A DNA stretch of 64,000 nucleotides from assembly GCA_019637315.1 (NCBI GenBank), contig JAHBVU010000002.1:231001-295000 (forward strand), written 5' to 3'. The translations under genes and the position numbers were made by a program. Positions 47,052-55,335 of this stretch are shown one piece after another (the first letter of the stretch is position 1; each line of letters starts with the position of its first letter). The DNA comes from Gemmatimonadales bacterium. GTDB taxonomy: Bacteria > Gemmatimonadota > Gemmatimonadetes > Gemmatimonadales > GWC2-71-9. The notes under the pieces are model-generated. The model saw nothing but the letters and a program-made list of their open reading frames with translations. It searched no databases and was not told the DNA's origin.

Positions 47052-48136
47052 GCTCCCTGCCCGCGTCGGACTTCCTCTTCCAACGTTCCTCGGACGAACT
47101 CCGCCCGACGGATTGCCATTTCTTCTTCTTCCAGCACCCGTCCCGCCTTGGCATTCAAGTGAGCCGGCTGGCTGAACACCAGCAGCTTGTTGAGCGCATA
47201 CATTCCGACGCTGGGAATCACCTTGAGGCTCACACCGAGCCGCACGCCGGATAGCAGGTTCATCGTTTCTTCGAAGCTCAGCGAGCGAGCGTAGCGCAGC
47301 AAGCCAAACGCACGCCAGCACTTGTCTTCGAGCACCGTCGGGGCATCACGCAGCAGCACCTGCCGAGCCCACTCCTCGACCCCGATCACATGCTGCACGA
47401 TCGTGCCAAGGTGCTCCAGCAACTCCGCCTCACTCTTGCCAAGCGTAGTCTGGTTCGACAACTGAAAGAAGTTGCCGACCACCTCGCTGCCCTCCCCGTA
47501 CAGACCCCGATACGTCAGCCCGATCCTGGTCAGACCGTGCAACGTTTTGTTGATCTCCTTCGTCAGCACGAGCCCCGGCAGGTGGATCAAAACCGATGCC
47601 CGAAGCCCCGTTCCGACGTTGGTGGGACACGACGTAAGGTAACCGAACGCCGAATGAAATGCGAAGGCAAGTCGTTGCCCCAGTTCAGTGTCCAGCCCCT
47701 CGACCTCGCGCCAGCACGCCGCGAAATCGACCCCCGATGCAAGGACCTGCAACCGCAGGTGATCCTCTTCGTTTACCATCACCGCCGCTCGATCCTGCAG
47801 GAGCAGCGCTCGGGCCGCAGCGCCCGAATTTCGGTCGCTCAGGCCGGCCAACTCGCGGCTGATCAGGTGCCGTTCCAGCAGGAGTCGATTGTCCCACTCT
47901 TCCAGCTGGTCCGGCCGAATCACCAGCGCATGGCCCAGCCCGGTTGTGCTGCCAGCCGCCTGAATGACCTCGTCGAGCACCTGGCGGCGCTCCGCGGCGT
48001 CCATCCGGACACCAAAGCGACGATTGGCCAGGTTCCTCGCCAACCGGACTCGAGTCGAGAGGACCAGGTGGCTGGCTGGCCCACTGGCTTCGAGCCACCC
48101 GAGGCCGCCGTCGGGCAACAGATCGAGATCGATCAT
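47048..48136 (-). CDS. mcsB: Protein arginine kinase McsB
   Basis: 362 residues from ATG 48136. It belongs to the ATP:guanido phosphotransferase family: VLSTRVRLARNLAN (nucleotide-binding Args), NEEDHLRLQVL (the catalytic NEEDH loop), TSCPTNVGTGLRASV (Cys and Arg cluster) and GLTYRGLYGEGSE. The length and a C-terminal dimer/phosphoarginine-binding segment identify McsB rather than creatine kinase-type enzymes. It phosphorylates arginines on damaged proteins so that ClpC can degrade them. It overlaps mcsA and clpC by 4 bp each. No CtsR repressor or YwlE phosphatase gene is seen nearby. Confidence 0.94.
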
Positions 48137-48636
48137 TCCCGCTCCTTGAGCCGGTCACGCAACTCGGCGGCTTGCTCGAACTGCTCCTGCTCGATGGCTC
48201 GTTTGAGCCGCTCCCGGATCCGCTCGGTCGATTCGGGCTCGGTTGGTCGGGCCGCGGCGCCCGGAGCGAGGTAGACCTTCCCCGTGTGATGCGCAGAACC
48301 GTGGAGGCGTCGCAGCAGTTCGCGCAGCGGTTCTCCAAAGGTGTCGTAGCATCGTCCACACCCGAGGCGACCCGTCTCCCGAAAGTCCTGCAGTGACGCG
48401 CCGCACCCGGGGCAGACCACGCTTTCGGACGTGGGGTCGGCGGCAGCAACCTCGGCTTCCAGCGAAAGCGCAGCCAGCAACCCGCCGATCGGCGTGTCCT
48501 CCATGGAGGCCGGCGTCTGGATCCCCTTTTCCGCGGCGCACTGAGCGCACAGCTGCACCGTCTCGACCTGCCCACCAACGATCTGGGTCAGCGTAATGAT
48601 GCCTTCGCGCTCCTGGCAATTGCTGCACAGGGTCAT
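48133..48636 (-). CDS. mcsA: McsA-like activator with zinc-binding Cys pairs and UVR motif
   Basis: 167 residues from ATG 48636. Four CxxC pairs (CSNCQE, CAQCAA, CPGCGA, CGRCYD) form two zinc-binding sites. A C-terminal UVR motif (LKRAIEQEQFEQAAELRDRLKE) follows, the same motif used by ClpC and UvrB/C. McsA stimulates McsB kinase activity and helps ClpC adaptor function in Bacillus. Coupling by overlap with mcsB supports the pairing. Confidence 0.9.
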   Translation of the reverse strand: MTLCSNCQEREGIITLTQIVGGQVETVQLCAQCAAEKGIQTPASMEDTPIGGLLAALSLEAEVAAADPTSESVVCPGCGASLQDFRETGRLGCGRCYDTFGEPLRELLRRLHGSAHHTGKVYLAPGAAARPTEPESTERIRERLKRAIEQEQFEQAAELRDRLKERE

Positions 48637-49337
48637 GGGCCGGCGTCCGCAGCTATCGACTCCACCGACAGACGGCCGTCGGCCAGACGCAGAATCTGGT
48701 CGGCCCGGTTGGCGAGATCGCGGTTATGGGTGGCGACGACCACGGCGGTTTGGAACTGATCGCGGACGCCCGCGAGGACCTCGTGCAGCACGGCGGCATT
48801 GTGCGGATCCAGATTGCCCGACGGCTCATCGGCCAGCACGACGGCCGGCGCCGGAACGACGGCCCGCGCCACCGCCGCCCGTTGCTGCTCACCGCCCGAC
48901 AGCTGAGCCGGATAGTGGCGCAGCCGCGCGCCGAGTCCGAGCTGCCCGAGCACGGCGGCGGCGCGCGCCTCTGCCTCGGCACTCGGCACCCCGGCGATCA
49001 GCAGCGGCATCATCACGTTCTCGACCGCCGTGAAGTCGCGCAGCAGATGGTGGAACTGGAAGACGAACCCGATCCGGACGTTGCGCAGGCGGGCCCGGGC
49101 TTCGATGGACAGGGTCCCGACATCGGTTCCTTCGATGCGCACCTGGCCTTGATCGGGCGTGTCGAGCGCACCAAGCATGTGGAGCAGCGTGCTCTTGCCG
49201 GCCCCGCTGGCGCCGACGACCGCCAGAAACTGAGCCGGGTAGATCGCGAGGTCGAGTCCGTCGAGCACCCGAATCGGCGTGCCGTCGCCACCCACATAGG
49301 TCTTGCCGACGCCGACGGCTTCCACCACGGGCGTCAT
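48633..49337 (-). CDS. lolD: Lipoprotein-releasing ABC ATPase LolD
   Basis: 234 residues from ATG 49337, overlapping both neighbours. Walker A VGASGAGKSTLLHMLG, Q-loop FVFQFHHLLRDFTAVENV (the FHLLP-type Lol signature region), LSGGEQQRAAVARA, Walker B VVLADEPSGNLD and the H-loop THN are present. It powers release of outer-membrane lipoproteins from the inner membrane together with the permease encoded just upstream. Confidence 0.93.
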   Translation of the reverse strand: MTPVVEAVGVGKTYVGGDGTPIRVLDGLDLAIYPAQFLAVVGASGAGKSTLLHMLGALDTPDQGQVRIEGTDVGTLSIEARARLRNVRIGFVFQFHHLLRDFTAVENVMMPLLIAGVPSAEAEARAAAVLGQLGLGARLRHYPAQLSGGEQQRAAVARAVVPAPAVVLADEPSGNLDPHNAAVLHEVLAGVRDQFQTAVVVATHNRDLANRADQILRLADGRLSVESIAADAGP

Positions 49338-50614
49338 TCGTGACGAATCGCTTCGACGGGTTGCAGTCGCGAGGCGAACCGCGACGCGGGAATCGTCGCC
49401 GCCAGCGCAATCGCCAGACTGACGGTCACGATCGCTAACACGTCGAACGGCTCGATGTGAACCGGCAGATGGTCGATGAAATAGATCGACGGGTCGATCC
49501 GAATCAGCTGGCTGCCGTCGAGCACGAACGCGACGGTAAAGCCCAGGATCAGCCCCAGCGTCGTGCCGACGACGCCGATGGTGGCGCCCTGCGCCACGAA
49601 GATGCGGCCAATCGAGGCCGGGCGGAGTCCCATGGCCAGAAGAATGCCGATTTCACGGGTTCGCTCGCCGACGATCATCGTCAGCGTGCCGATAATATTG
49701 AACGCTGCCACGACACTGATAAACATGATCACCAGCGCCATGCCCAGCTTCTCGAGCTGCATGGCGCCGAAGAGGCTCTGATTCTGCTCCTGCCAGGCAA
49801 TGGTCCGATACGGATAGCCGAGTCGTGCTTCGATCCGGCGCCCCACCTCCTGGGCCTTCCAGGGGTCTTTGACCCGGACCTGGATGCCCGAAACAGCGGT
49901 GCCCAGCCCGGCAAACCGCTGCGCCTCAGCCAGGCGCATCACGATGAACTCATCGTCGTACTGGTACATCCCGGTGTTGAAGGTGCCGACCACTTCGAAA
50001 AGCCAGGGGCGAACCGTCGGCACGCCCAGGGCCCGATTCCGGTTCTGCACGTCGTTAGGCGAGATCAGCGAGACCACGTCGCCGACGTAGGTCGAGAGCC
50101 GGTTGGCCAGCCGATACCCGATGATGATGCCGCCATCGACCGTATCCTGGGTGGTCCGGAAATCGAGCGCTCCCTCGGTGATCGCCTGCGGCAGCGCCGT
50201 CACCGCTACCGCACCCGTATCAGGATCAAGTCCGACGACGTCCGCCGCAGCCGGATAGTTGGCGCTGTTGAGCACCAGCGTCTTGACGAGGACTTCGGGC
50301 GCTGCAGCCACAACGTCGGGGTCCTGCCGCACCGAATCGAGCACGGCGCGCCAGTCATTGACCCGGAGATTCGCCCCAAAGGTCAGGACATGCAGGTGCG
50401 GATTACCGACCAGAATCTTGTCTCGCAGATCGTTCCGAAGGCCGTTGATAATGCCTAAGACAACGATCAGCGCGGCTACCCCGATGGCGACACCCGCAAC
50501 CGCAATCTTGGTGTTGAGGCTCGCGAAACGAGAGGACGTGCGTCCCGCCAGGTAACGCAGCGCCACCCGCCGCTCGAGCGGATCGGGCCACCAGGGTCGA
50601 CGGGGCGCGCTCAC
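49334..50614 (-). CDS. Lipoprotein-releasing permease LolC/E
   Basis: 426 residues from GTG 50614. One N-terminal membrane helix after RRVALRYLAGR, a large periplasmic MacB-PCD-type domain (about residues 55-270) and three C-terminal helices (ALVIMFISVVAAFNIIGTL, IFVAQGATIGVVGTTLGLIL and the last near residue 385) give the LolCE fold. Only one permease is found beside lolD, as in lineages with a homodimeric or hybrid LolF-type transporter. A second gene could exist elsewhere. Confidence 0.9.
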   Translation of the reverse strand: MSAPRRPWWPDPLERRVALRYLAGRTSSRFASLNTKIAVAGVAIGVAALIVVLGIINGLRNDLRDKILVGNPHLHVLTFGANLRVNDWRAVLDSVRQDPDVVAAAPEVLVKTLVLNSANYPAAADVVGLDPDTGAVAVTALPQAITEGALDFRTTQDTVDGGIIIGYRLANRLSTYVGDVVSLISPNDVQNRNRALGVPTVRPWLFEVVGTFNTGMYQYDDEFIVMRLAEAQRFAGLGTAVSGIQVRVKDPWKAQEVGRRIEARLGYPYRTIAWQEQNQSLFGAMQLEKLGMALVIMFISVVAAFNIIGTLTMIVGERTREIGILLAMGLRPASIGRIFVAQGATIGVVGTTLGLILGFTVAFVLDGSQLIRIDPSIYFIDHLPVHIEPFDVLAIVTVSLAIALAATIPASRFASRLQPVEAIRHE

Positions 50615-52137
50615 CCCTGCCCGCCCCCCTCCGGCCTCATCGCGGGAAACAGGATGACATCCCGAATCGAAGCCTGATCCGCCAGCAGCATAACCAGCCG
50701 GTCGATGCCCAATCCGAGGCCGCCGGTCGGCGGCATGCCGTACTCCAGCGCCCGGATGTAGTCCGTGTCATACGGCTGCGCTTCGTCGTCGCCGGCGGCG
50801 CGCTGCCGGACCTGGTCCTCGAACCGGGCCCGCTGATCGTCCGGGTCGTTGAGCTCGCTGAAGGCGTTGGCAAGCTCTTTGGTATTGACGAAGAGCTCGA
50901 AACGCTCGACCACGCCGGCTTTCGACCGGTGCACTTTGGCCAGCGGCGAGATCGACATCGGGTGATCGATCACGAAGGACGGCTGCACCAGTTCCGGCTC
51001 GACGAAGGTCTTGAAGAGTTCGTCGATCAGGCGCCCCCCGGTCATTGTGTCGACCGCCTCGCGCGGCTCACCCGCGCGCACCAGGCGGTCGCGCATCTGG
51101 GCTTCCGTTGCCGTGGCAAGGCTGAGGCCCGCCCGCTCCTCGATAGCCTCGACGAACGAGACCCGCTGCCAGGGGGGCGTAAAGTCGATAGTCCGTCCTC
51201 CCACCGTGATCGACGACGTCCCATGACAGTGCCGCACGAGCTCCGGCAGCATCGACTCCATCATCGCCATCATGTCGGTGTAGTCCATGTAGGCCGCGTA
51301 GAACTCGAGCATGGTGAATTCCGGGTTATGGGTCCGGTCCATCCCCTCATTCCGGAAATCATGCCCGATCTCATAGACGCGGTCGAAGCCGCCGACAATC
51401 AGGCGCTTGAGATAGAGCTCATCCGCGATGCGCAGGTAGAGCGGCATGTCCAGCGCGTTGTGGTGGGTGACAAACGGCTGGGCCGACGCGCCACCGTAGA
51501 GCGGCTGCAGAATCGGCGTTTCGACCTCGAGGAACCCGCGCTCATCCAGAAAACGCCGAATGAACTTGATGGCCTCCGCACGCAGCACGAAGACGCGTCG
51601 AACCTCGGGATGAACCGCCAGGTCGGCATAGCGCTGCCGATAGCGGAACTCCGGGTCGGCGACGCCCCCATAGGTGACCGTCTCGCCGGTATCCGTGGTC
51701 TGGACCTTGCCGCGCGGCAGCGGCTTGAGACTCTTGGTCAGGAACTGGACGCCAGTGCCCTTGATCGTGACCTCGCCGGTTTTGGTCCGGAAGAGCGCGC
51801 CCGTCACCCCGATGAAGTCGTCGAGATCGATCTGCTTGACGACGGCGTACCGATCGCCCAACGCGTCCTGACGGAGGTAGACCTGGATCCGGCCGGTCGC
51901 ATCCTCGAGATGGAGAAAGGTCGTCTTCCCCTGCGACCTGAGCGCGACGACGCGTCCGGCCGCCTTGACCTCCGGTCCCTGCTCCCCCATCGCATCGTCA
52001 TACAACGCGGCGATCTCACCGGCCGGGTGGGTTCGATCGAAACGATAGGCATACGGGTTTTCGCCCATGGCTTCGAGCGCGGCGCGCGATTGCCGCCGGG
52101 CCGCCTCGACATACGTCCGTTCGTCGCCCTGGGTCAC
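50611..52137 (-). CDS. lysS: Lysyl-tRNA synthetase, class II
   Basis: 508 residues from GTG 52137. An N-terminal OB-fold anticodon-binding domain (VKAAGRVVALRSQGKTTFLHLED) is followed by the class-II core: motif 1 FLDERGFLEVETPIL, motif 2 RVYEIGHDFRNEGMDRTHNPEFTM in shortened form around FRNEG, and motif 3 GLGLGIDRLVMLL. It charges tRNA-Lys. The prfB-lysS order is the same as in E. coli, and the genes overlap by 4 bp. Confidence 0.96.
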   Translation of the reverse strand: MTQGDERTYVEAARRQSRAALEAMGENPYAYRFDRTHPAGEIAALYDDAMGEQGPEVKAAGRVVALRSQGKTTFLHLEDATGRIQVYLRQDALGDRYAVVKQIDLDDFIGVTGALFRTKTGEVTIKGTGVQFLTKSLKPLPRGKVQTTDTGETVTYGGVADPEFRYRQRYADLAVHPEVRRVFVLRAEAIKFIRRFLDERGFLEVETPILQPLYGGASAQPFVTHHNALDMPLYLRIADELYLKRLIVGGFDRVYEIGHDFRNEGMDRTHNPEFTMLEFYAAYMDYTDMMAMMESMLPELVRHCHGTSSITVGGRTIDFTPPWQRVSFVEAIEERAGLSLATATEAQMRDRLVRAGEPREAVDTMTGGRLIDELFKTFVEPELVQPSFVIDHPMSISPLAKVHRSKAGVVERFELFVNTKELANAFSELNDPDDQRARFEDQVRQRAAGDDEAQPYDTDYIRALEYGMPPTGGLGLGIDRLVMLLADQASIRDVILFPAMRPEGGGQG

Positions 52138-53238
52138 GCCGCCGATCCTCCGAACCGCTTGAGATAGCTGTGAATGAAGTCGTCCAGATCGCCGTCCATG
52201 ACACCCTGGACGTCGCTCACTTTGAGCTCGGTCCGGTGATCATTGACCATGGTGTAGGGCTGGAAGACATACGACCGGATCTGATTGCCCCAGGAAATGT
52301 CCGTTTTGGTCGCCTCGACCTTGGCCTTCTCCGCTTCCTGTTCCTCGAGCTTCCGCTGGTACAGGGCGGCGCGCAGCATCTTCATCGCGGTCTCTTTGTT
52401 CTTGTGCTGGCTGCGCTCCTGCTGGCATGACACGACGATCTTGGTCGGGATGTGGGTCAGACGAACGGCCGACGAGGTCTTGTTGACGTGCTGTCCGCCG
52501 GCACCGGACGCCCGGAACACATCCATCTTGATGTCTTCATCGCGAAGATCGATGTCGATCGTGTCGTCGATGTCCGGATAGACGAAGACCGAGGCAAACG
52601 AGGTGTGTCGCCGCGCCTGCGAGTCGAATGGCGAGATCCGCACCAGACGGTGGACCCCCTTCTCCGCCTTGAGGAATCCGTACGCGTAATCGCCTTCGAT
52701 CTCGAGCGAGGCGGAGGTGATACCGGCTTCCTCACCCGTCTCATAGTCGAGCACTTTGACCCGATAGCCGTGCTGCTCGGCCCAGCGGCGGTACATCCGG
52801 GTCAGCATTTCGGCCCAATCCTGCGACTCGGTGCCGCCCGCACCGGGATGAATCGTGAGCAGTGCGTTCCGCATGTCATCAGGGCCTTGCAGCATCGACT
52901 TCAACTCGAACGCCGCCAGCGCCTTTTCCAATCGCTCGATCTCGGACCCCAGTTCCTCGGTCAGCCCCTCATCCGGTTCGACCTCGAGCAACTCGTGCAG
53001 ACTCTTGGCATCCGCCAGGCGCTGGGCAATCTCGTTCCCCGGCGTCAACCAGCCCTTGAGCGCCTTGACCTCCTGCACCAGCTCACGCGCCCGTTCCTGG
53101 TTGGACCAGAATCCGGGGCCGAGTTGCTCACCTTCCAGGACTTCCAGCCGCTGCGCTTTGCCAGGCAAGTCAAAGAAAGTCTCGCAGTTCGGTTGCGCGG
53201 CGGTCGAGCGCGGCGAGACGATCGGTGAGGTTCGACAT
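52134..53238 (-). CDS. prfB: Peptide chain release factor 2 with programmed +1 frameshift
   Basis: Translation begins at ATG 53238 (AGGA upstream) and gives 22 codons ending in RDFL, then an in-frame TGA at 53172-53170. The slippery CTT-TGA-C at 53175-53169 matches the classic RF2 autoregulatory site: the ribosome shifts +1 when RF2 is scarce and continues with GAC TTG for 345 more residues, 367 in all. Downstream the SPF tripeptide (ISPFDSQA, stop-codon reading) and the GGQ motif (GAGGQHVNK, peptide hydrolysis) are intact. Annotating only the long open frame would give a wrong N-terminus. It begins the 27-kb gene run. Confidence 0.95.
53169..53175 (-). promoter_or_regulatory. RF2 +1 programmed frameshift site
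   Basis: CTT TGA C on the - strand, codons 22-23 of prfB. The preceding bases (CTGCGAGACTTT) give at most a weak anti-Shine-Dalgarno match, compared with the strong AGGGGG of E. coli, so stimulation may be weaker or rely on UGAC context alone. Confidence 0.92.
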
Positions 53239-53271
53239 CTGGGAGTTCCTTTCGCATTCGTAGAAACGATC

Positions 53272-53304
53272 GAGCCGACCATCGAGAATCGCGAAGGTCG
53301 GCTC
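53272..53304 (-). terminator. Hairpin between the zinc-ribbon gene and prfB
   Basis: GAGCCGACC (53272-53280) pairs with GGTCGGCTC (53296-53304), a perfect 9-bp stem, 35 bp after the zinc-ribbon gene stop and 34 bp before prfB. The downstream U content is low (CGTTTCT), so it is either a weak terminator or a leader structure. A TATATT box at 53319-53314 on the same strand could be the -10 of a prfB promoter. Confidence 0.5.
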
Positions 53305-53339
53305 ATCTGTCGCAATATACCGGGACCCCCCGGCCTCTC

Positions 53340-54302
53340 CTATGGGAAAAGCGTCTGCCCGTCGGCCAGGATTTCGTTGAGCGCCTCGTGGAAAAACGGG
53401 GTCGACTCGGCCAGTTCAGCCCCAACCTGGTCGACGTATTCTTCCCAACTCTTCTTGATTTCCTCCTCGAAGAGCGCCTTGAGCGAGTTCCGTTGCAGCC
53501 CTTCGCGCCGCTTGGCGGGATGGTAGACCACCATGTCTGAAATCAGCGCACGCGCCAGCCGCCGGGCTTTGGCGGCCGGGTCCTGGCGCATGAATGGATT
53601 GACCCGAGCCTTCCGTACCGCGGCGCCCACAGGCGGTGCCGGAGCGGCGGGACGCGGCAATCCAGGCAAGGCCGGAGCCGGGACAGCCGCCGCCTGAGGC
53701 GGGGCGAAGGCGGGGCCGAACCCGCCGCTCGAGACCGCCGGAGGCGTCGGAGATCGCGGTGCGGTTACGGGCGGTGTCACCGGGGGCAACGCAGCGTCCA
53801 CCATGGCCGCAGCCTTCTCGACCGGCCTTGCCGGGGAGGTGAGCCCCCCGACCGCAGGTGGCGCTAGTGCCGGCCCCGGGCCGAACGCAGGAGTCGAGGG
53901 GCGCTCAACGGCGTGAGGCACCGGATCGACGCCGACCGGCTGCGGCACCTCCGGAGCGGCTGGTTCCGGCGGGAACTCAGGCCAAGGCGTCGGAATGTCC
54001 GGTTCCCGGGTCCGTCGCTCCTCGATGGCGTCCGCCGCCGTTGGCGCCGTGGTGCGGGCATGCCAGTCGTCGAAGGAATCACCAAAGGGCGAGCCAGGGG
54101 CATCGTCTCGGGCGGGCTCCGGGCGTACGGGCTCCGGCGGGGGCGCGGGGACCTCGATCGCAGCCGGCACCGCCACGGGAGCAGTCACCCGAACCCAGAA
54201 GATGCCGCTGCAGACAGAGCAGCGCGCCCGCACCCCGGCAGCAGGCACCTTGGCCGGATCGACCCTGAAGACGGTTTGACAGGATGTACAGGTTGCGTTC
54301 AT
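53340..54302 (-). CDS. Zinc-ribbon protein with Pro-rich linker and conserved C-terminal helical domain
   Basis: 320 residues. An MJ0042-type zinc ribbon opens the protein (CTSCQTVFRVDP and ARCSVCSGIF, four Cys). About 190 residues of Pro/Ala-rich low-complexity linker follow. The last 75 residues are a dense charged helical domain (ARRLARALISDMVVYHPAKR, LKALFEEEIKKSWEEYVDQV). No membrane helix is seen. Related layouts occur in myxobacteria and other bacteria with gliding or signalling proteins, but the function is unknown. It follows the GGDEF gene by 9 bp, which suggests a shared signalling role. Confidence 0.65.
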   Translation of the reverse strand: MNATCTSCQTVFRVDPAKVPAAGVRARCSVCSGIFWVRVTAPVAVPAAIEVPAPPPEPVRPEPARDDAPGSPFGDSFDDWHARTTAPTAADAIEERRTREPDIPTPWPEFPPEPAAPEVPQPVGVDPVPHAVERPSTPAFGPGPALAPPAVGGLTSPARPVEKAAAMVDAALPPVTPPVTAPRSPTPPAVSSGGFGPAFAPPQAAAVPAPALPGLPRPAAPAPPVGAAVRKARVNPFMRQDPAAKARRLARALISDMVVYHPAKRREGLQRNSLKALFEEEIKKSWEEYVDQVGAELAESTPFFHEALNEILADGQTLFP

Positions 54303-54311
54303 ACGAAGCCC

Positions 54312-55277
54312 CTACCGCCCGGCCCGGTCATCGCCCGTCCGGGTCTGACGCCGGTCGACCACAAAGACCGATCCGGGCAGCGTTTTGGCATAGCTCTTCA
54401 TCTCGGTAGCCAGTTCGCTGACCTCCGCCGGATGCGCAAAGGTGCGATGGCGGTTGGTGACGATGCCGACCGAGAGTGTCATCAGCGGCACCCGGTGCAG
54501 CTGTCCCCGCCGGTCTTTGCCGAAGTAATATCCGGCGCGCCGATCCTGCTCGTTGTACTGATAGGGCACCAGCGTGTCGAAGACCGACAGGATTTCGGTA
54601 CAGACCAAGCTAATCTCGGCCGCGGGGATGATGAAGATGAAGTCATCGCCGCCGATATGGCCGACAAAGCCGTTCGGGCCCAACACGCCTTTGACGACAT
54701 CGTGCAGGATACGCGACAGCATGTAGATGACGCGATCGCCATCGTAGTAGCTGTAACGGTCGTTGTACTCTTTGAAATGGTCGAGATCGGCGTAGCAAAC
54801 CGCGAACTCCTGGTCGCTCTCGAGCCGCCGACGAATTTCCCGGTCGATTTCCGGCGCACCGGGCAGACGGGTCGACGGATGAACGGAGACGTCACGCTGG
54901 CTGCGAACGCACAGGGCGTCGAGCCGGGCCAACTGTTCTTCCGGAGGAAACACGTCCGTCAGGATCTCGTCCGCCCCGGCCGCAAACCACTGCTGCATCT
55001 TGTCGGCCTGACGCTGCCCGCCGAGCACGAGCGCCGGGACGATCGCCGTGAAGGAATCCGACTTGAGTCGGCGAATCAGCTCGGTACCCGCTGCACTGGT
55101 TGCATCGCCGTCGACCAGCAGAATGCAAGGATGCCCACGCAAGATGATCGACTCGACCTGGTCGGGTTCGTCGAGCACCTCCACCGGGAAACGCTGATCG
55201 GTGGCCCACCGACGGACCAGATCAGGTACCGGTCGCCCGACCGGCCCGAAGTAGAGAATGGTCGGGCGATTCCTCAC
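54312..55277 (-). CDS. REC-like plus GGDEF-domain protein (GGDDF variant)
   Basis: 321 residues from GTG 55277. Residues 1-125 resemble a receiver domain with a possible phospho-Asp in LLVDGDATSAAG and AGADEILTDVFPPEEQL, but the usual N-terminal acidic pair is missing, so it may be degenerate. From about residue 140 a GGDEF domain follows: VCYADLDHFKEYNDRYSYYDGD (metal Asp) and HIGGDDFIFI in place of GGDEF. No RxxD inhibitory site precedes it. GGDDF variants exist among active and inactive diguanylate cyclases, so activity is uncertain. Confidence 0.8.
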   Translation of the reverse strand: MRNRPTILYFGPVGRPVPDLVRRWATDQRFPVEVLDEPDQVESIILRGHPCILLVDGDATSAAGTELIRRLKSDSFTAIVPALVLGGQRQADKMQQWFAAGADEILTDVFPPEEQLARLDALCVRSQRDVSVHPSTRLPGAPEIDREIRRRLESDQEFAVCYADLDHFKEYNDRYSYYDGDRVIYMLSRILHDVVKGVLGPNGFVGHIGGDDFIFIIPAAEISLVCTEILSVFDTLVPYQYNEQDRRAGYYFGKDRRGQLHRVPLMTLSVGIVTNRHRTFAHPAEVSELATEMKSYAKTLPGSVFVVDRRQTRTGDDRAGR

Positions 55278-55335
55278 CAGGTCACATCCCGTAAGAGATT
55301 ACAAATGGGCAACTTAGGACCGTCGGACCGGACTG

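Noticed and set aside
53169..53175. Selenocysteine or stop readthrough at the early TGA of prfB
   Set aside because: The CTT-TGA-C context and intact RF2 after a +1 shift match the well-known autoregulatory frameshift. No SECIS-like hairpin is needed.
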